From NCBI GenBank assembly GCA_030266325.1, contig JAJDHT010000002.1, positions 1-64,000 of the forward strand: DNA of 64,000 bases. The letters run 5' to 3'. Source of the stretch: Ruminococcaceae bacterium OttesenSCG-928-I18 (GTDB lineage Bacteria; Bacillota; Clostridia; Oscillospirales; Ruminococcaceae). The notes below the pieces were generated by a model. The model made no database searches. It saw only the letters and a program-made list of their open reading frames with translations, and was not told where the DNA came from. The position numbers and the translations under genes are program-made. Each line of letters begins with the position of its first letter. The first letter of the stretch is position 1. Shown in pieces: positions 20,000 through 30,041 of this stretch.

Positions 20000-21578
20000 C
20001 GATTCCCATCCTTTTGTACGGCAGATCCGTAAACACATCCATCAGGCTGTGTGTACGGTCCAGCCGGTCAATATTGATTGTCTCAAAGCGGTAATCCGTA
20101 CCCGAAACGGCCTGGCGTATGGCGGGGCCGATGTTCTCGAACGCGTCGTAATAGGAGGGCGGGCACAGCAGGTTCATGGCGATGCGCTTGCCCTGTACAT
20201 ATAACTCCACCTCAAAACGCCCGAGCCCCTCGACGTCGAACACCATCAGCATATGGGTGTTGTCGCCCGCGGGGTTTTTGCTGTCGTAGAGCTCTTCGGC
20301 GTTGGGGTCGATCCAAATTTCGGCAAAGGCCTTGAGGTCCATGAATTCGACGGGCAGGATGAAATGGAGCAGGGGTGTGAAGTTGCTGGGGCTGGAGAGC
20401 ATGCTGTGTACGATGTTTTCCAGCTTATCTCCGCTGATCAGCTTGATGTCTTCGCTCTGCGCCTGTTTACCGATGATCTTGGTCAGCATGTCGATCACCT
20501 GGCTGTCCGCTTCGGCCGCCCGGGCCATGCGTGCGCCGTCGGGGGAGTTGAACTTAGCCAGGAAGTCCTCCAGTTTTTGCACCAGGCTGTTTTTGTCGGT
20601 CTCTCCGTCGATCGTGGAAAGCAACAACCGCAAAGCATCGGGTAGAAAATCGTCATTTTCGTTATAGCGAGAAAGGTTGTAGACGACCAAGGGCAGTGTG
20701 CGCTCCATCTGGGGCGAAAAGAGCACGCTGTTTTCGATGTTTGGCAACACACGCAAAATGGCGTCTTTCAGCGTGGTAAAATGCTCTGTGGCCTGGGGGG
20801 TACGCAACAGGTTGATCAGGATATCCAGTTTATCGGTCAACCGGCTCTGGTTTAAAAGGCTCTCCAGCTGTTTCGGGTCCAGCCCGTTTTGAATCATGGC
20901 TCGAAAATCCACCTGCTGCAAGTCGGTTTTAGTCAGGCCGCCGCCGGTCAGGGAATCCAGCAAAAACTGCAGGTTGTTGGCCACCGAGTTCAGGGTGTCC
21001 CGGCCCGAGATAGTCGCATTCAACCCCTTGAGCAATATGCCGATGGCCGCGGCCGTTTCGGGTTTGCCCTGCGCCTGGGAGAGAAGGGAACGGAGCATGT
21101 CAAACAACTCGCCCTTGAACATCGTCGTGTTTTCTTCCTGGCGCATTAGCTCCGCCGTGATATCCCCGGGTTTGATCAGCAGCTTTTCAAACATCTGCTC
21201 AATCTCCCCGGTCAGGGAGATGTTATTGGCGGGAAGTAGGTTTATGACCTCCTGCAACAGGTAGATATTGCGCATCATGCTCACGGTAACCGAGGGGTCT
21301 TTCAGCAGGTCGGCCAGGATTTTGGGCGTTTCCTCGCGCGGTATGTTCCCGGTGTTCTGCTGCAGAATCTCGGTGGGGTCTTTCGTCTGCACGACCCGCG
21401 ATACGTCGCTGAGATTAAAAGGCGCGCCCGATTCCTGCGGGCGTGCTGTGGGGATGGGGTTTTTTTCCACCAGCGGGGTGCTTATCTTAAGGATCTCGGC
21501 CATATGGTCTCCTTCGGTTATCAAAAACAGGGTCGGGGGCTTTGGATGGTGAGAGAAAATGGTAATGGGCAAGGGCAT
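19986..21578 (-). CDS. hypothetical FliK/YlqG-like protein encoded upstream of and overlapping the FlhB-like gene
   Basis: 530-aa ORF overlapping the FlhB-like start; C-terminal part (MLMVFDVEGLGRFEVELYVQGKRIAMNLLCP) resembles FliK-C style folds; assignment partly contextual. Confidence 0.65.
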   Translation of the reverse strand: MPLPITIFSHHPKPPTLFLITEGDHMAEILKISTPLVEKNPIPTARPQESGAPFNLSDVSRVVQTKDPTEILQQNTGNIPREETPKILADLLKDPSVTVSMMRNIYLLQEVINLLPANNISLTGEIEQMFEKLLIKPGDITAELMRQEENTTMFKGELFDMLRSLLSQAQGKPETAAAIGILLKGLNATISGRDTLNSVANNLQFLLDSLTGGGLTKTDLQQVDFRAMIQNGLDPKQLESLLNQSRLTDKLDILINLLRTPQATEHFTTLKDAILRVLPNIENSVLFSPQMERTLPLVVYNLSRYNENDDFLPDALRLLLSTIDGETDKNSLVQKLEDFLAKFNSPDGARMARAAEADSQVIDMLTKIIGKQAQSEDIKLISGDKLENIVHSMLSSPSNFTPLLHFILPVEFMDLKAFAEIWIDPNAEELYDSKNPAGDNTHMLMVFDVEGLGRFEVELYVQGKRIAMNLLCPPSYYDAFENIGPAIRQAVSGTDYRFETINIDRLDRTHSLMDVFTDLPYKRMGIDVKV

Positions 21579-21969
21579 CCCCGGTAAAAAAACAAGCTGA
21601 ATTCCTCTTTATATTTTACCACTTTCGCACGGAAAAGAACAGGGAAAACAGACAAACCAAAAAAAGGGAGGCCAAAAAGGTGATTTCCCTTTGGTTTTTG
21701 CCAAATATGGTATACAAATCTTGCATCGAAGGCAAAATACTGTATAATATTATATATCGGAAGGTTTTTTTATTCTTTACATTTTGTGACTGGATTGGAA
21801 TGGTTGGAGACAAAAAAACAACCGTACTATCGATGCCCCGCAGCACAGAGCGTGAGGCTCGCTCTTGGCTGTTTTTGGGCATGTTTGAGATTGGAATTCG
21901 AAACATACGCTAGTATGTAACATATACCCCCTACCCCAAAACGGGAATAATAGAAAAGCAGGTGAACTA

Positions 21970-24108
21970 ATGAGCGTAATCGACGAGACCATGCGTCCCA
22001 TGCTGGATACCTTCATTTTTGAAACCACCACTCTGCTGGATCAATTGGATGAAATCCTTTTAGTGGCAGAGAAGGCAAAAAGCTTGACGGACGACCAAAT
22101 CAACGAAATATTCCGCGCCATGCATACGGTAAAGGGCTCGGCAGCCATGATGGGGCTGTCCGATATGTCCGAAATGACCCACCGTGTTGAGGACATGTTC
22201 TTTATCATCCGTGAAAACCCGGAGAAACTGGACGGGAAGAGCACAGACGTCGTTTTTGACATTCTCTTCCAGGCCACAGACTATCTGCGCTCGGAGCTGG
22301 GCAACATCCAGGAGGACCCCGACGGGTATCAGCCTGGCAGCACCACGTCCCTCACGGGCGTGATAGAGAGCGAGATTGCGATCTTAAAAGGGGAGGCCGT
22401 GCGTGGAGAGGCCACCCCGGCCGCTGCTGCTGAAACGCCGCCAGAGGCACCTTCTGCGGCACCTTCCCCCGCTGCCGCGCCGAGCGAGCCCGACGTACAC
22501 ACTGTGCGTGTTCATTTTGAAGACGGCTGCCAGATGGAGAATGTACGTGCTTTCATGCTGATGAACCAACTGCAGGAGTATGTGGAAATTCTGGCTACCG
22601 TCCCCGAAAACCCCGAGACAAACCCTGATGCCATCAAAGATATCGTGGACAATGGGTTTGTCATTACCTTCCGGTACCCGGGGGAGATGGATGGTATTTT
22701 CAACATCATTGAGGAGAGTACCAACATCGCGTCCTACGAAGAGGTGATGCCTGAGGAGGGCGCCGCCGAAGAAGCCAAGCCGGAAGCGCCCGCAGCGAAT
22801 GTGGCAGAACCGGCCGAAACCCAGAAGGCGGCGGAAAAGCCGGCTGCGCCGGCGGCGGCGGAAACACAAACCCGTGCCTCCGCGCCAGGCAAGCAGAGTC
22901 TGATTTCTGTGAACCAGACCAAGATCGACAGCCTCGTCAATATCATGGGCGAAATCGTCATTGCCGAGAGCATGGTGGCCTCCAACCCCGATTTGAAGGA
23001 CCTGCCGCTTGACAACTTTAATAAGAGCGCCCGCCAGCTGCGCAAACTGACCGACCAGCTGCAGGATATTGTCATGGGTATCCGCATGGTGCCGTTGACG
23101 GGAACCTTCCAGAAGATGCAGCGCATTGTGCGTGACATGAACAAGAACCTCGGCAAAGACACGGAGCTTGTGACCGTGGGCGGCGAAACAGAGGTGGACA
23201 AGAGCATCACGGATGTGCTGGCCGACCCGCTGATGCACATGATCCGCAACTCGATGGACCATGGCATCGAGACGCCCGAGGAGCGCACCGCGGCGGGCAA
23301 ATCCGAGCAGGGTAAGATCACCCTTTCGGCCCAGAACGTGGGCAGTGATATCATCATCAAGGTAGAGGACGACGGCCAGGGCCTGAACCGCGAAAAGCTG
23401 CTCGACAAGGCGGAGCGTAACGGAATTTTGATGAAACCCCGGGGCGATTACAGTGACAAAGAGGCCTTTGGACTGATCATGATGCCCGGTTTCTCCACCA
23501 ATGAAGTGGTGACCGAGTATTCGGGCCGTGGCGTGGGTATGGACGTCGTGCGCAAAAATATCGAAAAAGTGGGCGGCACGGTGACGGTGGAGTCGGTATT
23601 TGGTGAAGGCACCTCCTTCATCATCAAGATTCCGCTTACGCTGGCTATTGTGGACGGCATGGAGATCGGCGTGGCAAACGATACCTTCACCATCCCCATC
23701 ACCTCCATCAGCCAGATTTACAAACTGAGCCCCGAGACAGAGCTTCTCTATGATACCGACGGCACCGAGATGGTGATGGTGCGCGGGGAGTGTTACCCCA
23801 TCATCCGCTTGCACCGCATCTACAATATTGACGATGCGATTACCGACCTGACCGAAGGCATCATGATTATTGTGGAAAGTGGCGAGAGCAGGGCCTGTAT
23901 CTTTACCGACAAGCTAATCGGGGAACAGCAGGTCGTGGTCAAGAGCTTCCCCAGCTTCTTCAACCGCTATAACGTGAAAGACTTGGGCTTCTCGGGCTGC
24001 ACCATCATGGGTGATGGTTCCATCAGCCTGATTTTGGACATCAATTGCCTGCTGGGCGCCTATCGCGGCGAAGGCAGCGGCAATCTCGCGTCCATGTCCT
24101 TCGCCTAG
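21970..24108 (+). CDS. cheA: chemotaxis histidine kinase CheA
   Basis: HPt (MHTVKGSAAMMG), P2-like region, dimerisation, HATPase and CheW-like domains. Confidence 0.96.
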   Translation: MSVIDETMRPMLDTFIFETTTLLDQLDEILLVAEKAKSLTDDQINEIFRAMHTVKGSAAMMGLSDMSEMTHRVEDMFFIIRENPEKLDGKSTDVVFDILFQATDYLRSELGNIQEDPDGYQPGSTTSLTGVIESEIAILKGEAVRGEATPAAAAETPPEAPSAAPSPAAAPSEPDVHTVRVHFEDGCQMENVRAFMLMNQLQEYVEILATVPENPETNPDAIKDIVDNGFVITFRYPGEMDGIFNIIEESTNIASYEEVMPEEGAAEEAKPEAPAANVAEPAETQKAAEKPAAPAAAETQTRASAPGKQSLISVNQTKIDSLVNIMGEIVIAESMVASNPDLKDLPLDNFNKSARQLRKLTDQLQDIVMGIRMVPLTGTFQKMQRIVRDMNKNLGKDTELVTVGGETEVDKSITDVLADPLMHMIRNSMDHGIETPEERTAAGKSEQGKITLSAQNVGSDIIIKVEDDGQGLNREKLLDKAERNGILMKPRGDYSDKEAFGLIMMPGFSTNEVVTEYSGRGVGMDVVRKNIEKVGGTVTVESVFGEGTSFIIKIPLTLAIVDGMEIGVANDTFTIPITSISQIYKLSPETELLYDTDGTEMVMVRGECYPIIRLHRIYNIDDAITDLTEGIMIIVESGESRACIFTDKLIGEQQVVVKSFPSFFNRYNVKDLGFSGCTIMGDGSISLILDINCLLGAYRGEGSGNLASMSFA

Positions 24109-24152
24109 GGCGAGGGCGTGGAGCGCACAGAGAAAAGAAGGAGGGAATCACA

Positions 24153-24650
24153 ATGAGTGAACCCGGTGTACCCAATATTGAACTGCCTTTGGATGCCACA
24201 GAAGAGGAACTGAAAAGCACTTCCCTTACCTTTTATATAGGGGATACCATCTATGGTCTGCCGCTGACCAACGTGGTGGAGATCATCAGCGTACAGCCGA
24301 TTGCCAAAGTGCCCGGAACGCCCGCCTATGTGAAGGGCGTGATCAATCTGCGCGGCGGCATTGTACCCTTGGTGGATGTGCGACTGAAATTTGGCCAGCC
24401 GGAGAAGGAATATGACGAATTCACCAATGTGATCATCACGGTGCTGAATGACATGACCGTGGGGCTCGTGGTGGACAGGGTGGCCAATGTGGTACGCAGC
24501 GAGAGCGTGGATATTTCCCAGCTTCCTGAGTTTTCGACGGTGAACACCAATCGATACATGACTTCCGTTTCCCGCACGGGCGACAATTTGATCATGAACT
24601 TGAACTGTGAGACGATTTTGGAAGATGACAACATCTTAAACCTGGCTTGA
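24153..24650 (+). CDS. cheW: chemotaxis coupling protein CheW
   Basis: TFYIGDTIYGLPLTNVVEIISVQPIAKVPGTPAYVKGVINLRGGIVPLVDVR. Confidence 0.94.
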   Translation: MSEPGVPNIELPLDATEEELKSTSLTFYIGDTIYGLPLTNVVEIISVQPIAKVPGTPAYVKGVINLRGGIVPLVDVRLKFGQPEKEYDEFTNVIITVLNDMTVGLVVDRVANVVRSESVDISQLPEFSTVNTNRYMTSVSRTGDNLIMNLNCETILEDDNILNLA

Positions 24651-24672
24651 GCCGGGGGTAAAGGAACGGGAA

Positions 24673-25485
24673 ATGATTCAGCTAACTGACAAAGAATTCA
24701 CGGAATTACGAGATTATGTTCTTTCCAACTATGGCATTGACCTGAGCAAAAAAAGGATGCTGATTCAAGGACGGCTGACCAATACACTGACCCAAAAAGG
24801 GTTTACCACCTTTACCGAATATATCAATCTTGTCAAGCAGGACAGCACGGGCACCGAACTTCAGCAGATGCTGAATAAACTGACGACCAACCTTACGTAC
24901 TTCCTCAGAGAGAGGGAACACTTTGATTTCCTGACAAATGTGGCATTGCCCGAGTTTGAACAGAAGTTCAAAGGCAGGCAGCTGCGCATATGGAGTGCGG
25001 GATGTTCCTCAGGCGAAGAGCCGTATACGCTGGCAATGACGCTTTCGGACTTTTTCGCCACCCGCGGCGGAGACCAACGTTTCGTCATTTTGGCCTCAGA
25101 CATCTCCCAAAATGTTTTGGGGCAGGCGCAAAGAGGTATTTATACTTCAGACGGACTAAAAGACGTGCCCAAAAGTTGGCTGACCAAGTATTTTGAAAAA
25201 CTGGACGGTGGAGATTATAAGGTGAAGGAGAACATCAAGGGCAAGATCACCTTCCGCACCTTTAACCTGATGGACCCCTTCCGTTTCAAAAAACCTTTTG
25301 AACTCATTTTCTGCCGTAATGTTATGATTTATTTTGACAAGCAGAAAAAGGATGAACTGATAGGCAAGTTTTATACCTGGACGGCCCCGGGTGGCTATTT
25401 CTTCGTGAGCCATTCAGAAAACATAGGCCGGACGGATACAGGATTCAAGATGGTTCGTCCATCCACATTTAAAAAAGAGGGGTAG
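24673..25485 (+). CDS. cheR: chemotaxis protein methyltransferase CheR
   Basis: LRIWSAGCSSGEEPYTLAM...FELIFCRNVMIYFD. Confidence 0.95.
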   Translation: MIQLTDKEFTELRDYVLSNYGIDLSKKRMLIQGRLTNTLTQKGFTTFTEYINLVKQDSTGTELQQMLNKLTTNLTYFLREREHFDFLTNVALPEFEQKFKGRQLRIWSAGCSSGEEPYTLAMTLSDFFATRGGDQRFVILASDISQNVLGQAQRGIYTSDGLKDVPKSWLTKYFEKLDGGDYKVKENIKGKITFRTFNLMDPFRFKKPFELIFCRNVMIYFDKQKKDELIGKFYTWTAPGGYFFVSHSENIGRTDTGFKMVRPSTFKKEG

Positions 25486-25565
25486 GACACCGCTACCCCT
25501 CCTTACTTATTTGTGGTACAATAAAGATGTTGAAATAATCTGAACCTTGTACCCGGAGGTGCCTT

Positions 25566-26597
25566 GTGAAACAGATTCGCGTCATGCTGGTGGATGACTC
25601 GCCGGTTTTTATCAGCATACTTGAATCGGCCATTGAAAAAGAGCCGAATATGCAGGTGGCCGGCAAAGCAAACAACGGCCTAGATGCCCTGGATATGGCA
25701 CTGAAATTAAAGCCAGACGTCATCATCTGTGATGTGCAGATGCCGAAAATGTCCGGCATCGAATTTTTGAAACGCCTGCTGCAGAAGTACCAGGTGCCGG
25801 TTGTGGTGGTCTCCAGTACGCCGGGGGTCACTCTGACGGCTCTGAATAACGGTGCTGTGGATTTCATTGCGAAACCGGCCGCAACGGAGCCCCGGGCCGA
25901 GTTCATCCAGCGTGTGATTACGACGATCAACACGGCGGCCAGTTCGAATATGGGCGCCAAGATGGCCGTGCGCAAGGAGCAAAAACCGCCTTCGGCCGCA
26001 GGGCCCCTACTTCGCGCGCCCAGTGATTTCGTTGTGGCCATCGGGGCCTCCACAGGCGGAACCGATGCTATTTTAGCGGTGGTACGGGACTTGCCCGAAA
26101 ATTTCCCCGGCACCGTGGTGACCCAGCATATGCCCGCGGGTTTCACGGCAATGTATGCCGCAAGGCTGAACAAAGAGTGCAAAATGAAGGTGGACGAGGC
26201 CAAGGACGGGATGCGGCTCCAGCCCGGACAGATCATTTTGGCGGCTGGGGAGCATCAAATGCGCCTGTTGCGGGACAGCCAGGGTTTCTTTGTCTCTTCA
26301 AAAAAGGGGCCCAAGGTGAATGGGCATATTCCCTCGGTGGAAGTGTTGTTCGAGTCGGTGGCGGACGTGGCAAAAAACCGTTCCATCGGTGTTATTTTGA
26401 CAGGTATGGGGGCCGACGGTGCGGACGGGCTGCTCACAATGCGTAAGGCGGGGGCTTTCACGATCGGCCAGGACCAGAAGACGAGCGTGGTGTACGGCAT
26501 GCCCATGATGGCGTTCAACAAAGGTGCCGTGACGAAACAGATGCCGTTGGATCAGATCACCGCAGAGCTCATTCGTCAGGTGAATGCGGTGCGTTGA
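25566..26597 (+). CDS. cheB: chemotaxis response regulator protein-glutamate methylesterase CheB
   Basis: Receiver domain plus methylesterase domain (IGASTGGTDAI, TQHMPAGFTAMYAARLN, LTGMGADGADGLL). Confidence 0.95.
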   Translation: MKQIRVMLVDDSPVFISILESAIEKEPNMQVAGKANNGLDALDMALKLKPDVIICDVQMPKMSGIEFLKRLLQKYQVPVVVVSSTPGVTLTALNNGAVDFIAKPAATEPRAEFIQRVITTINTAASSNMGAKMAVRKEQKPPSAAGPLLRAPSDFVVAIGASTGGTDAILAVVRDLPENFPGTVVTQHMPAGFTAMYAARLNKECKMKVDEAKDGMRLQPGQIILAAGEHQMRLLRDSQGFFVSSKKGPKVNGHIPSVEVLFESVADVAKNRSIGVILTGMGADGADGLLTMRKAGAFTIGQDQKTSVVYGMPMMAFNKGAVTKQMPLDQITAELIRQVNAVR

Positions 26598-26618
26598 CGT
26601 GAGAAGAGGAAATGTATG

Positions 26619-26655
26619 ACGGGGCCTTTTTAAGGGGGCCCTGTTGTTTTTTGTG
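26619..26655 (+). terminator. terminator after cheB
   Basis: ACGGGGCCtttttaagggGGCCCTGTtgtttttt. Confidence 0.6.
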
Positions 26656-26906
26656 AATAGGAGAAGACGAACTTGGTTTGGGAAGATGAATATGGGCAAC
26701 CGGGTTTGAAGTATCTCTTGAAAAGGACGAAAAGATGACAAAGGAAACGAGAGTGTGAAGAAAAAAAGACAAATGACTTCGTTATGTTGTGGAGAAAAGC
26801 AGAATGCGCTATACTGTTTTCATGTTGATTTTCAAAACAGATGAGGCAGTAAATAAGCACACAGTGCCTGATGGCGATGAAGTTGTAGAGGAAAGGAGGC
26901 TGCCGC

Positions 26907-29645
26907 GTGGATAAAAAGAACGGGCAAAACGGGCCCGAAAAAGAACGCCAGGTGTACCGCGCCGGAGAACGTGGCGGCCACGGCCAGCCGGGGGGAAGGA
27001 TACGGCGCAGGACAGGCGGCGAGGCCGACCCGGCGCCGTCGAAAGCGCCGAAGGCAAAACCGCCGCTTTCGCCCGAGGAACGTTTTGACCCCACGGCCAA
27101 AACCGGGCCCGAGAGCTGGCTGAACGACGCAAAACCTGTGCAGAAAAGCCTGTTTTCGGAAAAACCCAAGGCAGGCACGCCCGCGCAGGGGAATCTGTTC
27201 GAGGATTTTGATGCGCAACAGGGCGAAGAAAGCCTGTTTGAAGGATATGGCCAGGACCCGGGGAGACAGAACCGGCAGCCGTCCGTCTGGGAGCTTGGGC
27301 TGGGCGAGGAAGAGCCGCCCGAAGAGGAGCCGTCCAGAGCCAAAAAGCAGCGCAAAAAAAAGAAGCAGCGGAAGGCGAAGAAGGAAAAACCCCAGAGGCT
27401 GAGGAAATTTTTGCGGGAACGGCGGGCGCGGTGGTCCAGAAAAGACCGCGTGCGCTGGCGCGAACTGAGCTGGAAACAACGTGGGCTCAAGGTGCTGAAA
27501 TGGGGGGCCATATGCCTCTCGGTCCTCTTGCTGATCACCTCGGTTTCGCTGGGTATTTTTTGGACGAACAGCACCCGCAACGACGATTTATGGCTGGATC
27601 TGAACCAGATTCCCTATAAAACCGAGACCATCCTTTACTACACCGACCAGCAGACGGGGGAGACGGGCGTGTATGCCACCCTGCCCTGTACCCAGAACAA
27701 GGAATACGTGGACGGGGCACTGATGCCTCAGGCGCTGCGGGATGCCTTTGTGGCGGTGGAGGATCAGAAATTTTACAAGCACGGAGGCGTCGATATCAAG
27801 CGCACGATCTTTGCCGCGCTGAACGAGGTGAAATATCGCCTGACGGGCAGCTATATCGGCGGGGATGGCGGGCGCCGGCAGGGGGCTTCGACGATCAACC
27901 AGCAGCTCGTAAAAAACCTGACCAGAGATGACGAAGACAGCAACATGGCGGGCTACCTGCGTAAACTGCGCGAAATTTACCGCGCGTGGAAGCTGGACAG
28001 TGATTATTCGAAAGAGGAGATCCTGTCCGCCTACCTGAACACGATCAGCTTCACCGGCAATACGGCGGGGGTACAGGCCGAAGCCCAAAAGCTGTTTGGA
28101 AAACCCGTGGAGGAGCTGAACCTGGCCGAGTGTGCGAGCCTTGCCGCCATCACGCGCAACCCCTCACGCTATAACCCTGTGACAAACCCTGAAAACCATG
28201 TGGAGCGGCGCAACTATGTGCTGAGCGAGATGCTGGACCAGGGCTATATAGACGAGGGGCAGTATAACGAAGCCGTGGCGGCACCGCTGGAAGTGACGGG
28301 CGAAGGGGATCCTGTGCGCGAGCAGGAGGTGACAAGCTATTTTACCGACGCCGTGATGGACGAGGTGGTGGATCAGCTTGTGAACGAGCGGGGGCTGTCC
28401 CGCAAAGAGGCGAACAACCTGCTTTATAACGGCGGGCTGCGCATCTATACGACCGTCGTGCCAGAGCTGCAGGAGGCCATGGAGGAGGAGATGGAATCCG
28501 CGCGCAGCTACCCGCGGCCCCACCACACCGTACAGGGCCCCCTGACTGACGAAGACGGCAACCCTGTGCTGGACGAAGACGGCGAGCCCGTGATCGGGGA
28601 CGTGGAGGAATACGCCCAGGCGGCGATGGTCAGCCTTGACTATGAGGGCGGCGTCTGTGCCGTGGTGGGCGGCCTTGGGGAAAAGGAGATCAGCCGTGGT
28701 TTCAACCGGGGCATCAGTGCCATCCGGCAGGTGGGCAGCACGATGAAGGGCATCGCGCCTTACCCGCTGGCCATTGAGGACAACGAGATCACCTGGTCGA
28801 CCGCCTTTCCCGACAAGCCGGTGCGCAGGATGGAGAACGAGGAGACCGGCGAGATGGAGGATTGGCCGGCCAACGTAGACCGCATCTATTCGGAGAGGGA
28901 CATCCTTGTGCGGGAGGCCTTTGCGCGCAGCGTGAACACCATTGCCGTGCGTGTGGGGGAAGAGGTGGGCAATTTCCGCATGTATCGTTTTGTGAAAAAC
29001 GAGCTCGAGATCCCCACCTTTATCTTCCGCGACAACAAGCCCGGGCCCCTTGTGCTGGGCAGCAGTACCTATGGCATTGCCCCTGTGGAGATGGCCAAGG
29101 CCTATGCGATGAATGGAAACGGGGGTTATGTGCCCACGGTGCACACCTATACGCAGATCACAAACGGCACGGGAGAGGTACTCTTGCAGCGCGACGCCCC
29201 CTTGAAACAGGTGATCGGGGAGGACACGGCCTATATCATGAACCGGCTGATGCGGGAAGTGATGGTGGGGGACGGCACGGCCGCGGGCATGAGCGTGCCG
29301 GGAGAGATGGACAGCGTGGGAAAAACCGGCACGACGAGCGACAACCGCGACCACTGGTTCATCGGCCTGACGCCCTACTATGTGACGGCCAGCTGGTACG
29401 GCTATGACGACAACACGCCGCTGGAGGTGAACTATCGCAGCCACCCGCCCACGGCGGCCTGGCGCAACGTGATGGCCGAGGCCCAGGAGGGCCTTGCATA
29501 CCGCGAGTTCCCACAGAGCAGCACCGTGGTGACGGAGAACTATTGTACCGAGAGCGGCTACGCCGCGGGGGCGAACTGCCCCTCCCGCGAAGGGTACTAT
29601 AAGCCCGAAAACCTGCCACGCAGCGGCTGCCCGATACACAGCTGA
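26907..29645 (+). CDS. class A penicillin-binding protein (PBP1A/2A-like)
   Basis: GT51 EDQKFYKHGGVDIKR, transpeptidase STMK and KTGT motifs; long charged N-terminal cytoplasmic tail. Confidence 0.93.
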   Translation: MDKKNGQNGPEKERQVYRAGERGGHGQPGGRIRRRTGGEADPAPSKAPKAKPPLSPEERFDPTAKTGPESWLNDAKPVQKSLFSEKPKAGTPAQGNLFEDFDAQQGEESLFEGYGQDPGRQNRQPSVWELGLGEEEPPEEEPSRAKKQRKKKKQRKAKKEKPQRLRKFLRERRARWSRKDRVRWRELSWKQRGLKVLKWGAICLSVLLLITSVSLGIFWTNSTRNDDLWLDLNQIPYKTETILYYTDQQTGETGVYATLPCTQNKEYVDGALMPQALRDAFVAVEDQKFYKHGGVDIKRTIFAALNEVKYRLTGSYIGGDGGRRQGASTINQQLVKNLTRDDEDSNMAGYLRKLREIYRAWKLDSDYSKEEILSAYLNTISFTGNTAGVQAEAQKLFGKPVEELNLAECASLAAITRNPSRYNPVTNPENHVERRNYVLSEMLDQGYIDEGQYNEAVAAPLEVTGEGDPVREQEVTSYFTDAVMDEVVDQLVNERGLSRKEANNLLYNGGLRIYTTVVPELQEAMEEEMESARSYPRPHHTVQGPLTDEDGNPVLDEDGEPVIGDVEEYAQAAMVSLDYEGGVCAVVGGLGEKEISRGFNRGISAIRQVGSTMKGIAPYPLAIEDNEITWSTAFPDKPVRRMENEETGEMEDWPANVDRIYSERDILVREAFARSVNTIAVRVGEEVGNFRMYRFVKNELEIPTFIFRDNKPGPLVLGSSTYGIAPVEMAKAYAMNGNGGYVPTVHTYTQITNGTGEVLLQRDAPLKQVIGEDTAYIMNRLMREVMVGDGTAAGMSVPGEMDSVGKTGTTSDNRDHWFIGLTPYYVTASWYGYDDNTPLEVNYRSHPPTAAWRNVMAEAQEGLAYREFPQSSTVVTENYCTESGYAAGANCPSREGYYKPENLPRSGCPIHS

Positions 29646-29763
29646 GAGTGTCCCAAGGGTGTTTTGAATAGACTACCCAAAAAGTTCTGGTGCCCTTCCC
29701 CCGCCTCCGGCGGGGGAAGGGCAGATAAAAATACTTCGATAAACGACGCGATGGGGACACTCC
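29646..29763. repeat. MITE-like palindromic repeat, family 1 copy A
   Basis: TIR GAGTGTCCC...GGGACACTC with central hairpin TGCCCTTCCCCCGCCtccGGCGGGGGAAGGGCA; inverted relative to copies B-D. Confidence 0.85.
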
Positions 29764-29827
29764 GTACACAGCTAAAACTATTGCACTGTGCGTATGATTG
29801 TGGTAAAATAAGGCGAACATTTGAATA

Positions 29828-29948
29828 GGGATGTCTTCAGGGCAGGGTGAAATTCCCGACCGGCGGTCACAGTCCGCGAACACCGTTTACGGTGCCGAAT
29901 TGGTGAAACTCCAATACCGACAGTACAGTCTGGATGGAAGAAGATGTA
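29828..29948 (+). promoter_or_regulatory. FMN riboswitch (RFN element)
   Basis: TCTTCAGGGCAGGGTGAAATTCCCGACCGGCGGT...AGTCCGCGA...TGGTGAAACTCCAATACCGACAGTACAGTCTGGATGGAAGAAGA consensus. Confidence 0.97.
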
Positions 29949-29983
29949 GTGTGGCTTTTTGCTGCACCTTACCACGATGAGTG

Positions 29984-30027
29984 GATACACCTCGAAGGCC
30001 CCATGCTTTCAGGTGTATCTTTTTTTG
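29984..30027 (+). terminator. riboswitch expression-platform terminator
   Basis: GATACACCT...AGGTGTATCttttttt between FMN aptamer and ribU. Confidence 0.8.
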
Positions 30028-30041
30028 GAGTGTGATGGACA

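Noticed and set aside
21800-21969. Riboswitch or operator upstream of cheA (ACATACgctaGTATGT dyad at 21903-21918)
   Set aside because: Short dyad only; no recognisable aptamer and no supporting context.
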